Shown piece by piece: positions 35,125 to 46,352 of a stretch of DNA of 64,000 nucleotides. Each line of letters begins with the position of its first letter. The first letter of the stretch is position 1. Made by a program: the position numbers and the translations under genes. Source of the stretch: Henricia sp. BOLD:AAB3569. Taxonomy: Eukaryota > Echinodermata > Asteroidea > Spinulosida > Echinasteridae. The notes below the pieces were generated by a model. The model was not told where the DNA came from and did no database searches. It saw nothing but the letters and a program-made list of their open reading frames with translations. The stretch lies in NCBI GenBank assembly GCA_037783545.1, contig JBBELK010001259.1, positions 186,001 through 250,000 of the forward strand, given 5' to 3'.

Positions 35125-38048
35125 TTGCGCAATATAGAGTGTTTGGAGCATGCAACATTTGAAGTTCGTCGGAAAATTGTTCGACCTCCAAATTTGCCGA
35201 CATTTGAACCACACTTTGACCAAATTGCCGTGCCAAACTGGGGTGCGTCAACGACAGTCCGAAGGACTGAGCATGCGCACGAGTCAGGAGTACACCAAAG
35301 AGGTGTGTACAGACAGCCACGGGTTGCGTGAGCAGTCAGGAAGCTCCAACCCAGTTTTCCCTAAACTTTGAAATTTCTCTGCCATTTCCCGGCGAAAGTC
35401 TGTCAATTTTTTAGGACAAGTGCGCAATATAGAGTGTTTGGAGCATGCAAAATTTGAAGTTCGTCGGAAAATTGTTCGACCTCCAAATTTGCCGACGTTT
35501 GAACCACACTTTGACCAAATTGCCGTGCCAAACTGGGGTGCGTCAACGACAGTCCGAAAGACTGAGCATGCGCACGAGTCAGGAGTACACCAAAGAGGTG
35601 TGTACAGACAGCCACGGGTTGCGTGAGCAGTCAGGAAGCTCCAACCCAGTTTTCCCTAAACTTTGAAATTTCTCTGCCATTTCCCGGCGAAAGTCTGTCA
35701 TTTTTTTAGGACAAGTGCGCAATATAGAGTGTTTGGAGCATGCAAAATTTGAAGTTCGTCGGAAAATTTTTCGACCTCAGAATTTGCCGACATTTGAACC
35801 ACACTTTGACCAAATTGCCGTGCGTCAACGACAGTCCGAAGGACTGAGCATGCGCACGAGTCAGGAGTACACCAAAGAGGTGTGTACAGACAGCCACGGG
35901 TTGCGTGAGCAGTCAGGAAGCTCCAACCCAGTTTTCCCTAAACTTTGAAATTTCTCTGCCATTTCCCGGCGAAAGTCTGTCAATTTTTTAGGACAAGTGC
36001 GCAATATAGAGTGTTTGGAGCATGCAAAATTTGAAGTTCGTCGGAAAATTGTTCGACCTCCAAATTTGCCGACGTTTGAACCACACTTTGACCAAATTGC
36101 CATGCCAAACTGGGGTGCGTCAACGACAGTCCGAAAGACTGAGCATGCGCACGAGTCAGGAGTACACCAAAGAGGTGTGTACAGACAGCCACGGGTTGCG
36201 TGAGCAGTCAGGAAGCTCCAACCCAGTTTTCCCTAAACTTTGAAATTTCTCTGCCATTTCCCGGCGAAAGTCTGTCAATTTTTTAGGACAAGTGCGCAAT
36301 ATAGAGTGTTTGGAGCATGCAAAATTTGAAGTTCGTCGGAAAATTTTTCGACCTTCAAATTTGCCGACGTTTGAACCACACTTTGACCAAATTGCCGTGC
36401 CAAACTGGGATGCGTCAACGACAGTCCGAAGGACTGAGCATGCGCACGAGTCAGGAGTACACCAAAGAGGTGTGTACAGACAGCCACGGGTTGCGTGAGC
36501 AGTCAGGAAGCTCCAACCCAGTTTTCCCTAAACTTTGAAATTTCTCTGCCATTTCCCGACGAAAGTCTGTCAATTTTTTAGGACAATTGCGCAATATAGA
36601 GTGTTTGGAGCATGCAACATTTGAAGTTCGTCGGAAAATTGTTCGACCTCCAAATTTGCCGACATTTGAACCACACTTTGACCAAATTGCCGTGCCAAAC
36701 TGGGGTGCGTCAACGACAGTCCGAAGGACTGAGCATGCGCACGAGTCAGGAGTACACCAAAGAGGTGTGTACAGACAGCCACGGGTTGCGTGAGCAGTCA
36801 GGAAGCTCCAACCCAGTTTTCCCTAAACTTTGAAATTTCTCTGCCATTTCCCGGCGAAAGTCTGTCAATTTTTTAGGACAAGTGCGCAATATAGAGTGTT
36901 TGGAGCATGCAAAATTTGAAGTTCGTCGGAAAATTGTTCGACCTCCAAATTTGCCGACGTTTGAACCACACTTTGACCAAATTGCCGTGCCAAACTGGGG
37001 TGCGTCAACGACAGTCCGAAAGACTGAGCATGCGCACGAGTCAGGAGTACACCAAAGAGGTGTGTACAGACAGCCACGGGTTGCGTGAGCAGTCAGGAAG
37101 CTCCAACCCAGTTTTCCCTAAACTTTGAAATTTCTCTGCCATTTCCCGGCGAAAGTCTGTCATTTTTTTAGGACAAGTGCGCAATATAGAGTGTTTGGAG
37201 CATGCAAAATTTGAAGTTCGTCGGAAAATTTTTCGACCTCAGAATTTGCCGACATTTGAACCACACTTTGACCAAATTGCCGTGCGTCAACGACAGTCCG
37301 AAGGACTGAGCATGCGCACGAGTCAGGAGTACACCAAAGAGGTGTGTACAGACAGCCACGGGTTGCGTGAGCAGTCAGGAAGCTCCAACCCAGTTTTCCC
37401 TAAACTTTGAAATTTCTCTGCCATTTCCCGGCGAAAGTCTGTCAATTTTTTAGGACAAGTGCGCAATATAGAGTGTTTGGAGCATGCAAAATTTGAAGTT
37501 CGTCGGAAAATTGTTCGACCTCCAAATTTGCCGACGTTTGAACCACACTTTGACCAAATTGCCATGCCAAACTGGGGTGCGTCAACGACAGTCCGAAAGA
37601 CTGAGCATGCGCACGAGTCAGGAGTACACCAAAGAGGTGTGTACAGACAGCCACGGGTTGCGTGAGCAGTCAGGAAGCTCCAACCCAGTTTTCCCTAAAC
37701 TTTGAAATTTCTCTGCCATTTCCCGGCGAAAGTCTGTCAATTTTTTAGGACAAGTGCGCAATATAGAGTGTTTGGAGCATGCAAAATTTGAAGTTCGTCG
37801 GAAAATTTTTCGACCTTCAAATTTGCCGACGTTTGAACCACACTTTGACCAAATTGCCGTGCCAAACTGGGATGCGTCAACGACAGTCCGAAGGACTGAG
37901 CATGCGCACGAGTCAGGAGTACACCAAAGAGGTGTGTACAGACAGCCACGGGTTGCGTGAGCAGTCAGGAAGCTCCAACCCAGTTTTCCCTAAACTTTGA
38001 AATTTCTCTGCCATTTCCCGGCGAAAGTCTGTCCATTTTTTAGGACAA
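35125..38048. repeat. Higher-order repeat, 1462 bp five-mer, two copies
   Basis: Units at 35125, 35420, 35715, 35997 and 36292 recur at 36587, 36882, 37177, 37459 and 37754. The 13 bp-deleted unit, TGCCATGCC and CTGGGATGCGTC are shared. A third, shorter version from 38934 lacks the 35715-type and 35997-type units. Confidence 0.92.
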
Positions 38049-41000
38049 GTGCGCAATATAGAGTGTTTGGAGCATGCAAAATTTGAAGTTCGTCGGAAAA
38101 TTTTTCGACCTCCAAATTTGCCGACGTTTGAACCACACTTTGACCAAATTGCCGTGCCAAACTGGGGTTCGTCAACGAGAGTCCGAAGGACCGAGCATGC
38201 GCACGAGTCAGGAGTACACCAAAGAGGTGTGTACAGACAGCCACGGGTTGCGTGAGCAGTCAGGAAGCTCCAACCCAGTTTTCCCTAAACTTTGAAATTT
38301 CTCTGCCATTTCCCGGCGAAAGTCTGTCAATTTTTTAGGACAATTGCGCAATATAGAGTGTTTGGAGCATGCAACATTTGAAGTTCGTCGGAAAATTGTT
38401 CGACCTCCAAATTTGCCGACATTTGAACCACACTTTGACCAAATTGCCGTGCCAAACTGGGGTGCGTCAACGACAGTCCGAAGGACTGAGCATGCGCACG
38501 AGTCAGGAGTACACCAAAGAGGTCTGTACAGACAGCCACGGGTTGCGTGAGCAGTCAGGAAGCTCCAACCCAGTTTTCCCTAAACTTTGAAATTTCTCTG
38601 CCATTTCCCGGCGAAAGTCTGTCAATTTTTTAGGACAAGTGCGCAATATAGAGTGTTTGGAGCATGCAAAATTTGAAGTTCGTCGGAAAATTTTTCGACC
38701 TCCAAATTTGCCGACGTTTGAACCACACTTTGACCAAATTGCCGTGCCAAACTGGGGTTCGTCAACGAGAGTCCGAATGACCGAGCATGCGCACGAGTCA
38801 GGAGTACACCAAAGAGGTGTGTACAGACAGCCACGGGTTGCGTGAGCAGTCAGGAAGCTCCAACCCAGTTTTCCCTAAACTTTGAAATTTCTCTGCCATT
38901 TCCCGGCGAAAGTCTGTCAATTTTTTAGGACAATTGCGCAATATAGAGTGTTTGGAGCATGCAACATTTGAAGTTCGTCGGAAAATTGTTCGACCTCCAA
39001 ATTTGCCGACATTTGAACCACACTTTGACCAAATTGCCGTGCCAAACTGGGGTGCGTCAACGACAGTCCGAAGGACTGAGCATGCGCACGAGTCAGGAGT
39101 ACACCAAAGAGGTGTGTACAGACAGCCACGGGTTGCGTGAGCAGTCAGGAAGCTCCAACCCAGTTTTCCCTAAACTTTGAAATTTCTCTGCCATTTCCCG
39201 GCGAAAGTCTGTCAATTTTTTAGGACAAGTGCGCAATATAGAGTGTTTGGAGCATGCAAAATTTGAAGTTCGTCGGAAAATTGTTCGACCTCCAAATTTG
39301 CCGACGTTTGAACCACACTTTGACCAAATTGCCGTGCCAAACTGGGGTGCGTCAACGACAGTCCGAAAGACTGAGCATGCGCACGAGTCAGGAGTACACC
39401 AAAGAGGTGTGTACAGACAGCCACGGGTTGCGTGAGCAGTCAGGAAGCTCCAACCCAGTTTTCCCTAAACTTTGAAATTTCTCTGCCATTTCCCGGCGAA
39501 AGTCTGTCAATTTTTTAGGACAAGTGCGCAATATAGAGTGTTTGGAGCATGCCAAATTTGAAGTTCGTCGGAAAATTTTTCGACCTTCAAATTTGCCGAC
39601 GTTTGAACCACACTTTGACCAAATTGCCGTGCCAAACTGGGATGCGTCAACGACAGTCCGAAGGACTGAGCATGCGCACGAGTCAGGAGTACACCAAAGA
39701 GGTGTGTACAGACAGCCACGGGTTGCGTGAGCAGTCAGGAAGCTCCAACCCAGTTTTCCCTAAACTTTGAAATTTCTCTGCCATTTCCCGGCGAAAGTCT
39801 GTCAATTTTTTAGGACAAGTGCGCAATATAGAGTGTTTGGAGCATGCAAAATTTGAAGTTCGTCGGAAAATTTTTCGACCTCCAAATTTGCCGACGTTTG
39901 AACCACACTTTGACCAAATTGCCGTGCCAAACTGGGGTTCGTCAACGAGAGTCCGAAGGACCGAGCATGCGCACGAGTCAGGAGTACACCAAAGAGGTGT
40001 GTACAGACAGCCACGGGTTGCGTGAGCAGTCAGGAAGCTCCAACCCAGTTTTCCCTAAACTTTGAAATTTCTCTGCCATTTCCCGGCGAAAGTCTGTCAA
40101 TTTTTTAGGACAAGTGCGCAATATAGAGTGTTTAGAGCATGCAAAATTTGAAGTTCGTCGGAAAATTTTTCGACCTCCAAATTTGCCGACGTTTGGACCA
40201 CACTTTGACCAAATTGCCGTGGCAAACTGGGGTGCGTCAACGACAGTCCGAAGGACTGAGCATGCGCACGAGTCAGGAGTACACCAAAGAGGTGTGTACA
40301 GACAGCCACGGGTTGCGTGAGCAGTCAGGAAGCTCCAACCCAGTTTTCCCTAAACTTTGAAATTTCTCTGCCATTTCCCGGCGAAAGTCTGTCAATTTTT
40401 TAGGACAAGTGCGCAATATAGAGTGTTTGGAGCATGCACAATTTGAAGTTCGTCGGAAAATTTTTCGACCTCCAAATTTGCCGACGTTTGAACCACACTT
40501 TGAGCAAATTGCCGTGCCAAACTGGGGTGCGTCAACGACAGTCCGAAGGACTGAGCATGCGCACGAGTCAGGAGTACACCAAAGAGGTGTGTACAGACAG
40601 CCACGGGTTGCGTGAGCAGTCAGGAAGCTCCAATCCAGTTTTCCCTAAAGTTTGAAATTTCTCTGCCATTTCCCGGCGAAAGTCTGTCAATTTTTTAGGA
40701 CAAGTGCGCAATATAGAGTGTTTGGAGCATGCAAAATTTGAAGTTCGTCGGAAAATTTTTCGACCTCCAAATTGGCCGACGTTTGAACCACACTTTGACC
40801 AAATTGCCGTGCCAAACTGGGGTGCGTCAACGACAGTCCGAAGGACTGAGCATGCGCACGAGTCAGGAGTACACCAAAGAGGTATGTACAGACAGCCACG
40901 GGTTGCGTGAGCAGTCAGGAAGCTCCAACCCAGTTTTCCCTAAACTTTGAAATTTCTCTGCCATTTCCCGGCGAAAGTCTGTCAATTTTTTAGGACAAGT

Positions 41001-41697
41001 GCGCAATATAGAGTGTTTGGAGCATGCAAAATTTGAAGTTCGTCGGAAAATTTTTCGACCTCCAAATTTGCCGACGTTTGAACCACACTTTGACCAAATT
41101 GCCGTGCCAAACTGGGGTGCGTCAACGACAGTCCGAAGGACTGAGCATGCGCACGAGTCAGGAGTACACAAAAGAGGTGTGTACAGACAGCCACGGGTTG
41201 CGTGAGCAGTCAGGAAGCTCCAACCCAGTTTTCCCTAAACTTTGAAATTTCTCTGCCATTTCCCGGCGAAAGTCTGTCAATTTTTTTAGGACAAGTGCGC
41301 AATATAGAGTGTTTGGAGCATGCAAAATTTGAAGTTCGTCGGAAAATTTTTCGACCTCCAAATTTGCCGACGTTTGAACCACACTTTGACCAAATTGCCG
41401 TGCCAAACTGGGGTGCGTCAACGACAGTCCGAAGGACTGAGCAGCATGCGCACGAGTCAGGAGTACACCAAAGAGGTGTGTACAGACAGCCACGGGTTGC
41501 GTGAGCAGTCAGGAAGCTCCAACCCAGTTTTCCCTAAACTTTGAAATTTCTCTGCCATTTCCCGGCGAAAGTCTGTCATTTTTTTAGGACAAGTGCGCAA
41601 TATAGAGTGTTTGGAGCATGCAAAATTTGAAGTTCGTCGGAAAATTTTTCGACCTCCGAATTTGCCGACGTTTGAACCACACTTTGACCAAATTGCC

Positions 41698-42400
41698 TTT
41701 TTCTAAAATGTTTTAATCGTCCGAATAAAACACGCTAACCAGTCCAACGTTGTTACCGATAGAACCAGTGCTTCAGCCGTTGTCGTTGCCAGTCCAGGTC
41801 ATTTATCCACTAAGCGTTCGCCGTTATTGCCAAATTTCCTCATTCGTAGTCGTTGCCAGTCCAGGTCATTTATCCACTAAGCGTTCGCCGTTATTGCCAA
41901 ATTTCCTCATTCGTAGTCGTTGCCAGTCCAGGTCATTTATCCACCAATTGTTCGCCGTTATTGCCAAATTTCCTCATTCGTTGTCGTTGCCAGTCCAGGT
42001 CATTTATCCACCAAATTTCCTCATTCGTTGTCGTTGCCAATCCAGGTCATTATCCGGCGAGTATTCTCCATCACAATCATCACCAATCTTGGTCGATCGT
42101 GTCCGAGTATCAGGTCATATCCTTCGAGAAGCACCACAGGTACATCCTCAAAAAACCACAATCGTCACCAGTCCAGGTCTGGAAGAATCAAGACCGCAGA
42201 CTCGGATCCAATCGTGTTCCAAAATTGTATCGGCGTTCCCCGTGACGTACGTACTGGTCACTCCATCATTGAGCAACGTTCCAGGACATCACGGGATTCC
42301 GCGAAAAACTCCTCCAAACTACCTATGTGCAAGGGTAGTCCTTTGGAAAGCGGTCATCACAGGCCAGCGAGGAAAGAACCCGTACGCCAACCCGACCGCC
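41698..42400 (-). mobile_element. Non-autonomous satellite-inserted element, copy C (703 bp)
   Basis: This is the long form, with the same junctions as copy B (CCAAATTGCC at left, CCAAACTGGGG at right). The body carries a 67 bp tandem repeat beginning TCGTTGCCAGTCCAGGTCAT at 41783, 41850, 41917 and 41984, with a final unit shortened by 20 bp at 42031. Its stem-loop has one mismatch. The right 37 bp are the tRNA-SINE head, and the left 40 bp or so are the LINE tail. Between the two, most of the sequence matches neither. Confidence 0.9.
41783..42060. repeat. 67 bp internal tandem repeats in the non-autonomous element
   Basis: Four full steps of 67 bp and one of 47 bp are seen, all containing GTTGCCAGTCCAGGTCATT or a one-base variant. 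Copy B has one step fewer, so the number varies between copies as in a minisatellite. The same repeats cause the overlapping long open frames in this segment. Confidence 0.9.
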
Positions 42401-45400
42401 CCAAACTGGGGTGCGTCAACGACAGTCCGAAGGACTGAGCATGCGCACGAGTCAGGAGTACACCAAAGAGGTGTGTACAGACAGCCACGGGTTGCGTGAG
42501 CAGTCAGGAAGCTCTAACCCAGTTTTCCCTAAACTTTGAAATTTCTCTGCCATTTCCCGGCGAAAGTCAGTCAATTTTTTAGGACTAGTGCGCAATATAG
42601 AGTGTTTGGAGCATGCAAAATTTGAAGTTCGTCGGAAAATTTTTCGACCTCCAAATTTGCCGACGTTGTTGTTGTTGTATATTTTATGGCATCTTCGGCA
42701 ACTAAGGCCCTTTATGCCATCAACTATACGGTTTTAGCTTTAACTATACTATATATTATCAACTTGAGATGACGAAGAAGGAGTTGCAGTTTTAGAAGTG
42801 GGAGGAAAACCCCCAGAGAAATGCCCCAGGGGAAAACCCACGCGGTCAAGTAGGGACTGCAAACCCAATCCACATACACGCCCCGGATTCGAACCCGGGA
42901 CCCCAGAGGTGAAAAGCGAGGAAAGAACCCGTACGCCAACCCGACCGCCCCATTTGCCGACGTTTGAACCACACTTTGACCAAATTGCCGTGCAAAACTG
43001 GGGTGCGTCAACGACAGTCCGAAGGACTGAGCATGCGCACGAGTCAGGAGTACACCAAAGAGGTGTGTACAGACAGCCACGGGTTGCGTGAGCAGTCAGG
43101 AAGCTCCAACCCAGTTTTCCCTAAACTTTGAAATTTCTCTGCCATTTCCCGGCGAAAGTCTGTCAATTTTTTAGGACAAGTGCGCAATATAGAGTGTTTG
43201 GAGCATGCACAATTTGAAGTTCGTCGGAAAATTTTTCGACCTCCAAATTTGCCGACGTTTGGACCACACTTTGACCAAATTGCCGTGGCAAACTGGGGTG
43301 CGTCAACGACAGTCCGAAGGACTGAGCATGCGCACGAGTCAGGAGTACACCAAAGAGGTGTGTACAGACAGCCACGGGTTGCGTGAGCAGTCAGGAAGCT
43401 CCAACCCAGTTTTCCCTAAACTTTGAAATTTCTCTGCCATTTCCCGGCGAAAGTCTGTCAATTTTTTAGGACAAGTGCGCAATATAGAGTGTTTGGAGCA
43501 TGCAAAATTTGAAGTTCGTCGGAAAATTTTTCGACCTCCAAATTTGCCGACGTTTGAACCACACTTTGACCAAATTGCCGTGCCAAACTGGGGTGCGTCA
43601 ACGACAGTCCGAAGGACTGAGCATGCGCACGAGTCAGGAGTACACCAAAGAGGTGTGTACAGACAGCCACGGGTTGCGTGAGCAGTCAGGAAGCTCCAAC
43701 CCAGTTTTCCCTAAACTTTGAAATTTCTCTGCCATTTCCCGGCGAAAGTCTGTCATTTTTTTAGGACAAGTGCGCAATATAGAGTGTTTGGAGCATGCAA
43801 AATTTGAAGTTCGTCGGAAAATTTTTCGACCTCGGAATTTGCCGACGTTTGAACCACACTTTGACCAAATTGCCGTGCCAAACTGGGGTGCGTCAACGAC
43901 AGTCCGAAGGACTGAGCATGCGCACGAGTCAGGAGTACACCAAAGAGGTGTGTACAGACAGCCATGGGTTGCGTGAGCAGTCAGGAAGCTCCAACCCAGT
44001 TTTCCCTAAAGTTTGAAATTTCTCTGCCATTTCCCGGCGAAAGTCTGTCAATTTTTTAGGACAAGTGCGCAATATAGAGTGTTTGGAGCATGCAAAATTT
44101 GAAGTTCGTCGGAAAATTTTTCGACCTCCAAATTGGCCGACGTTTGAACCACACTTTGACCAAATTGCCGTGCCAAACTGGGGTGCGTCAACGACAGTCC
44201 GAAGGACTGAGCATGCGCACGAGTCAGGAGTACACCAAAGAGGTATGTACAGACAGCCACGGGTTGCGTGAGCAGTCAGGAAGCTCCAACCCAGTTTTCC
44301 CTAAACTTTGAAATTTCTCTGCCATTTCCCGGCGAAAGTCTGTCAATTTTTTAGGACAAGTGCGCAATATAGAGTGTTTGGAGCATGCAAAATTTGAAGT
44401 TCGTCGGAAAATTTTTCGACCTCCAAATTTGCCGACGTTTGAACCACACTTTGACCAAATTGCCGTGCCAAACTGGGGTGCGTCAACGACAGTCCGAAGG
44501 ACTGAGCATGCGCACGAGTCAGGAGTACACCAAAGAGGTGTGTACAGACAGCCACGGGTTGCGTGAGCAGTCAGGAAGCTCCAACCCAGTTTTCCCTAAA
44601 CTTTGAAATTTCTCTGCCATTTCCCGGCGAAAGTCTGTCAATTTTTTTAGGACAAGTGCGCAATATAGAGTGTTTGGAGCATGCAAAATTTGAAGTTCGT
44701 CGGAAAATTTTTCGACCTCCAAATTTGCCGACGTTTGAACCACACTTTGACCAAATTGCCGTGCCAAACTGGGGTGCGTCAACGACAGTCCGAAGGACTG
44801 AGCAGCATGCGCACGAGTCAGGAGTACACCAAAGAGGTGTGTACAGACAGCCACGGGTTGCGTGAGCAGTCAGGAAGCTCCAACCCAGTTTTCCCTAAAC
44901 TTTGAAATTTCTCTGCCATTTCCCGGCGAAAGTCTGTCAATTTTTTAGGACAAGTGCGCAATATAGAGTGTTTGGAGCATGCAAAATTTGAAGTTCGTCG
45001 GAAAATTTTTCGACCTCCAAATTTGCCGACGTTTGAACCACACTTTGACCAAATTGCCGTGGCAAACTGGGGTGCGTCAACGACAGTCCGAAGGACTGAG
45101 CATGCGCACGAGTCAGGAGTACACCAAAGAGGTGTGTACAGACAGCCACGGGTTGCGTGAGCAGTCAGGAAGCTCCAACCCAGTTTTCCCTAAACTTTGA
45201 AATTTCTCTGCCATTTCCCGGCGAAAGTCTGTCAATTTTTTTAGGACAAGTGCGCAATATAGAGTGTTTGGAGCATGCAAAATTTGAAGTTCGTCGGAAA
45301 ATTTTTCGACCTCCAAATTTGCCGACGTTTGAACCACACTTTGACCAAATTGCCGTGGCAAACTGGGGTGCGTCAACGACAGTCCGAAGGACTGAGCATG

Positions 45401-45649
45401 CGCACGAGTCAGGAGTACACCAAAGAGGTGTGTACAGACAGCCACGGGTTGCGTGAGCAGTCAGGAAGCTCCAACCCAGTTTTCCCTAAACTTTGAAATT
45501 TCTCTGCCATTTCCCGGCGAAAGTCTGTCATTTTTTTAGGACAAGTGCGCAATATAGAGTGTTTGGAGCATGCAAAATTTGAAGTTCGTCGGAAAATTTT
45601 TCGACCTCCGAATTTGCCGACGTTTGAACCACACTTTGACCAAATTGCC
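42401..45649. repeat. Satellite array 4, A subfamily
   Basis: About ten units lie between copies C and D, with a tRNA-SINE at 42668-42951. Local variants are GCACAATTTG with GTTTGGACC (43180), CTCGGAATTTG with CAGCCATGGG (43770), AAATTGGCCG with GAGGTATGTAC (44065), and GCAAACTGGGG preceded by GCCGTG (44954, 45250). Confidence 0.95.
42668..42951 (-). mobile_element. tRNA-derived SINE, copy 2
   Basis: It is identical in structure and insertion point to copy 1, including the ATTTGCCGACGTT repeats on both sides, and is therefore a duplicate of the same insertion event carried by the composite repeat. Confidence 0.92.
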
Positions 45650-46352
45650 TTTTTCTAAAATGTTTTATTCGTCCGAATAAAACACGCTAACCAGTCCAAC
45701 GTTGTTACCGATAGAACCAGTGCTTCAGCCGTTGTCGTTGCCAGTCCAGGTCATTTATCCACTAAGCGTTCGCCGTTATTGCCAAATTTCCTCATTCGTA
45801 GTCGTTGCCAGTCCAGGTCATTTATCTACTAAGCGTTCGCCGTTATTGCCAAATTTCCTCATTCGTAGTCGTTGCCAGTCCAGGTCATTTATCCACCAAT
45901 TGTTCGCCGTTATTGCCAAATTTCCTCATTCGTTGTCGTTGCCAGTCCAGGTCATTTATCCACCAAATTTCCTCATTCGTTGTCGTTGCCAATCCAGGTC
46001 ATTATCCGGCGAGTATTCTCCATCACAATCATCACCAATCTTGGTCGATCGTGTCCGAGTATCAGGTCATATCCTTCGAGAAGCACCACAGGTACATCCT
46101 CATAAAACCACAATCGTCACCAGTCCAGGTCTGGAAGAATCAAGACCGCAGACTCGGATCCAATCGTGTTCCAAAATTGTATTGGCGTTCCCCGTGACGT
46201 ACGTACTGGTCACTCCATCATTGAGCAACGTTCCAGGACATCACGGGATTCCGCGAAAAACTCCTCCAAACTACCTATGTGCAAGGGTAGTCCTTTGGAA
46301 AGCGGTCATCACAGGCCAGCGAGGAAAGAACCCGTACGCCAACCCGACCGCC
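45650..46352 (-). mobile_element. Non-autonomous satellite-inserted element, copy D (703 bp)
   Basis: Same structure and junctions as copy C, with a perfect stem-loop. Private changes shared with copy E are GTATTGGCGTTCC and TTATCTACTAAGCG. The right flank is CCAAACTGGGG from 46353. Confidence 0.9.

Larger units (their letters stand above)
30212..41697. repeat. Satellite array 3, A subfamily, interrupted by one SINE
   Basis: One unit after copy B is broken by the tRNA-SINE at 30479-30762. About 37 further units follow from 30991. Characteristic local variants are GTGCAAAACTGG, CAGCATCATGCGC-type insertions, AAAATTGTTCG, GCAACATTTG, GACATTTGAACC, and GGGTTCGTCAACGAGAG with GGACCGAG. Units at 35715 and 37177 lack 13 bp (GCCGTGCGTC), which removes the LINE insertion site. 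Confidence 0.96.
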
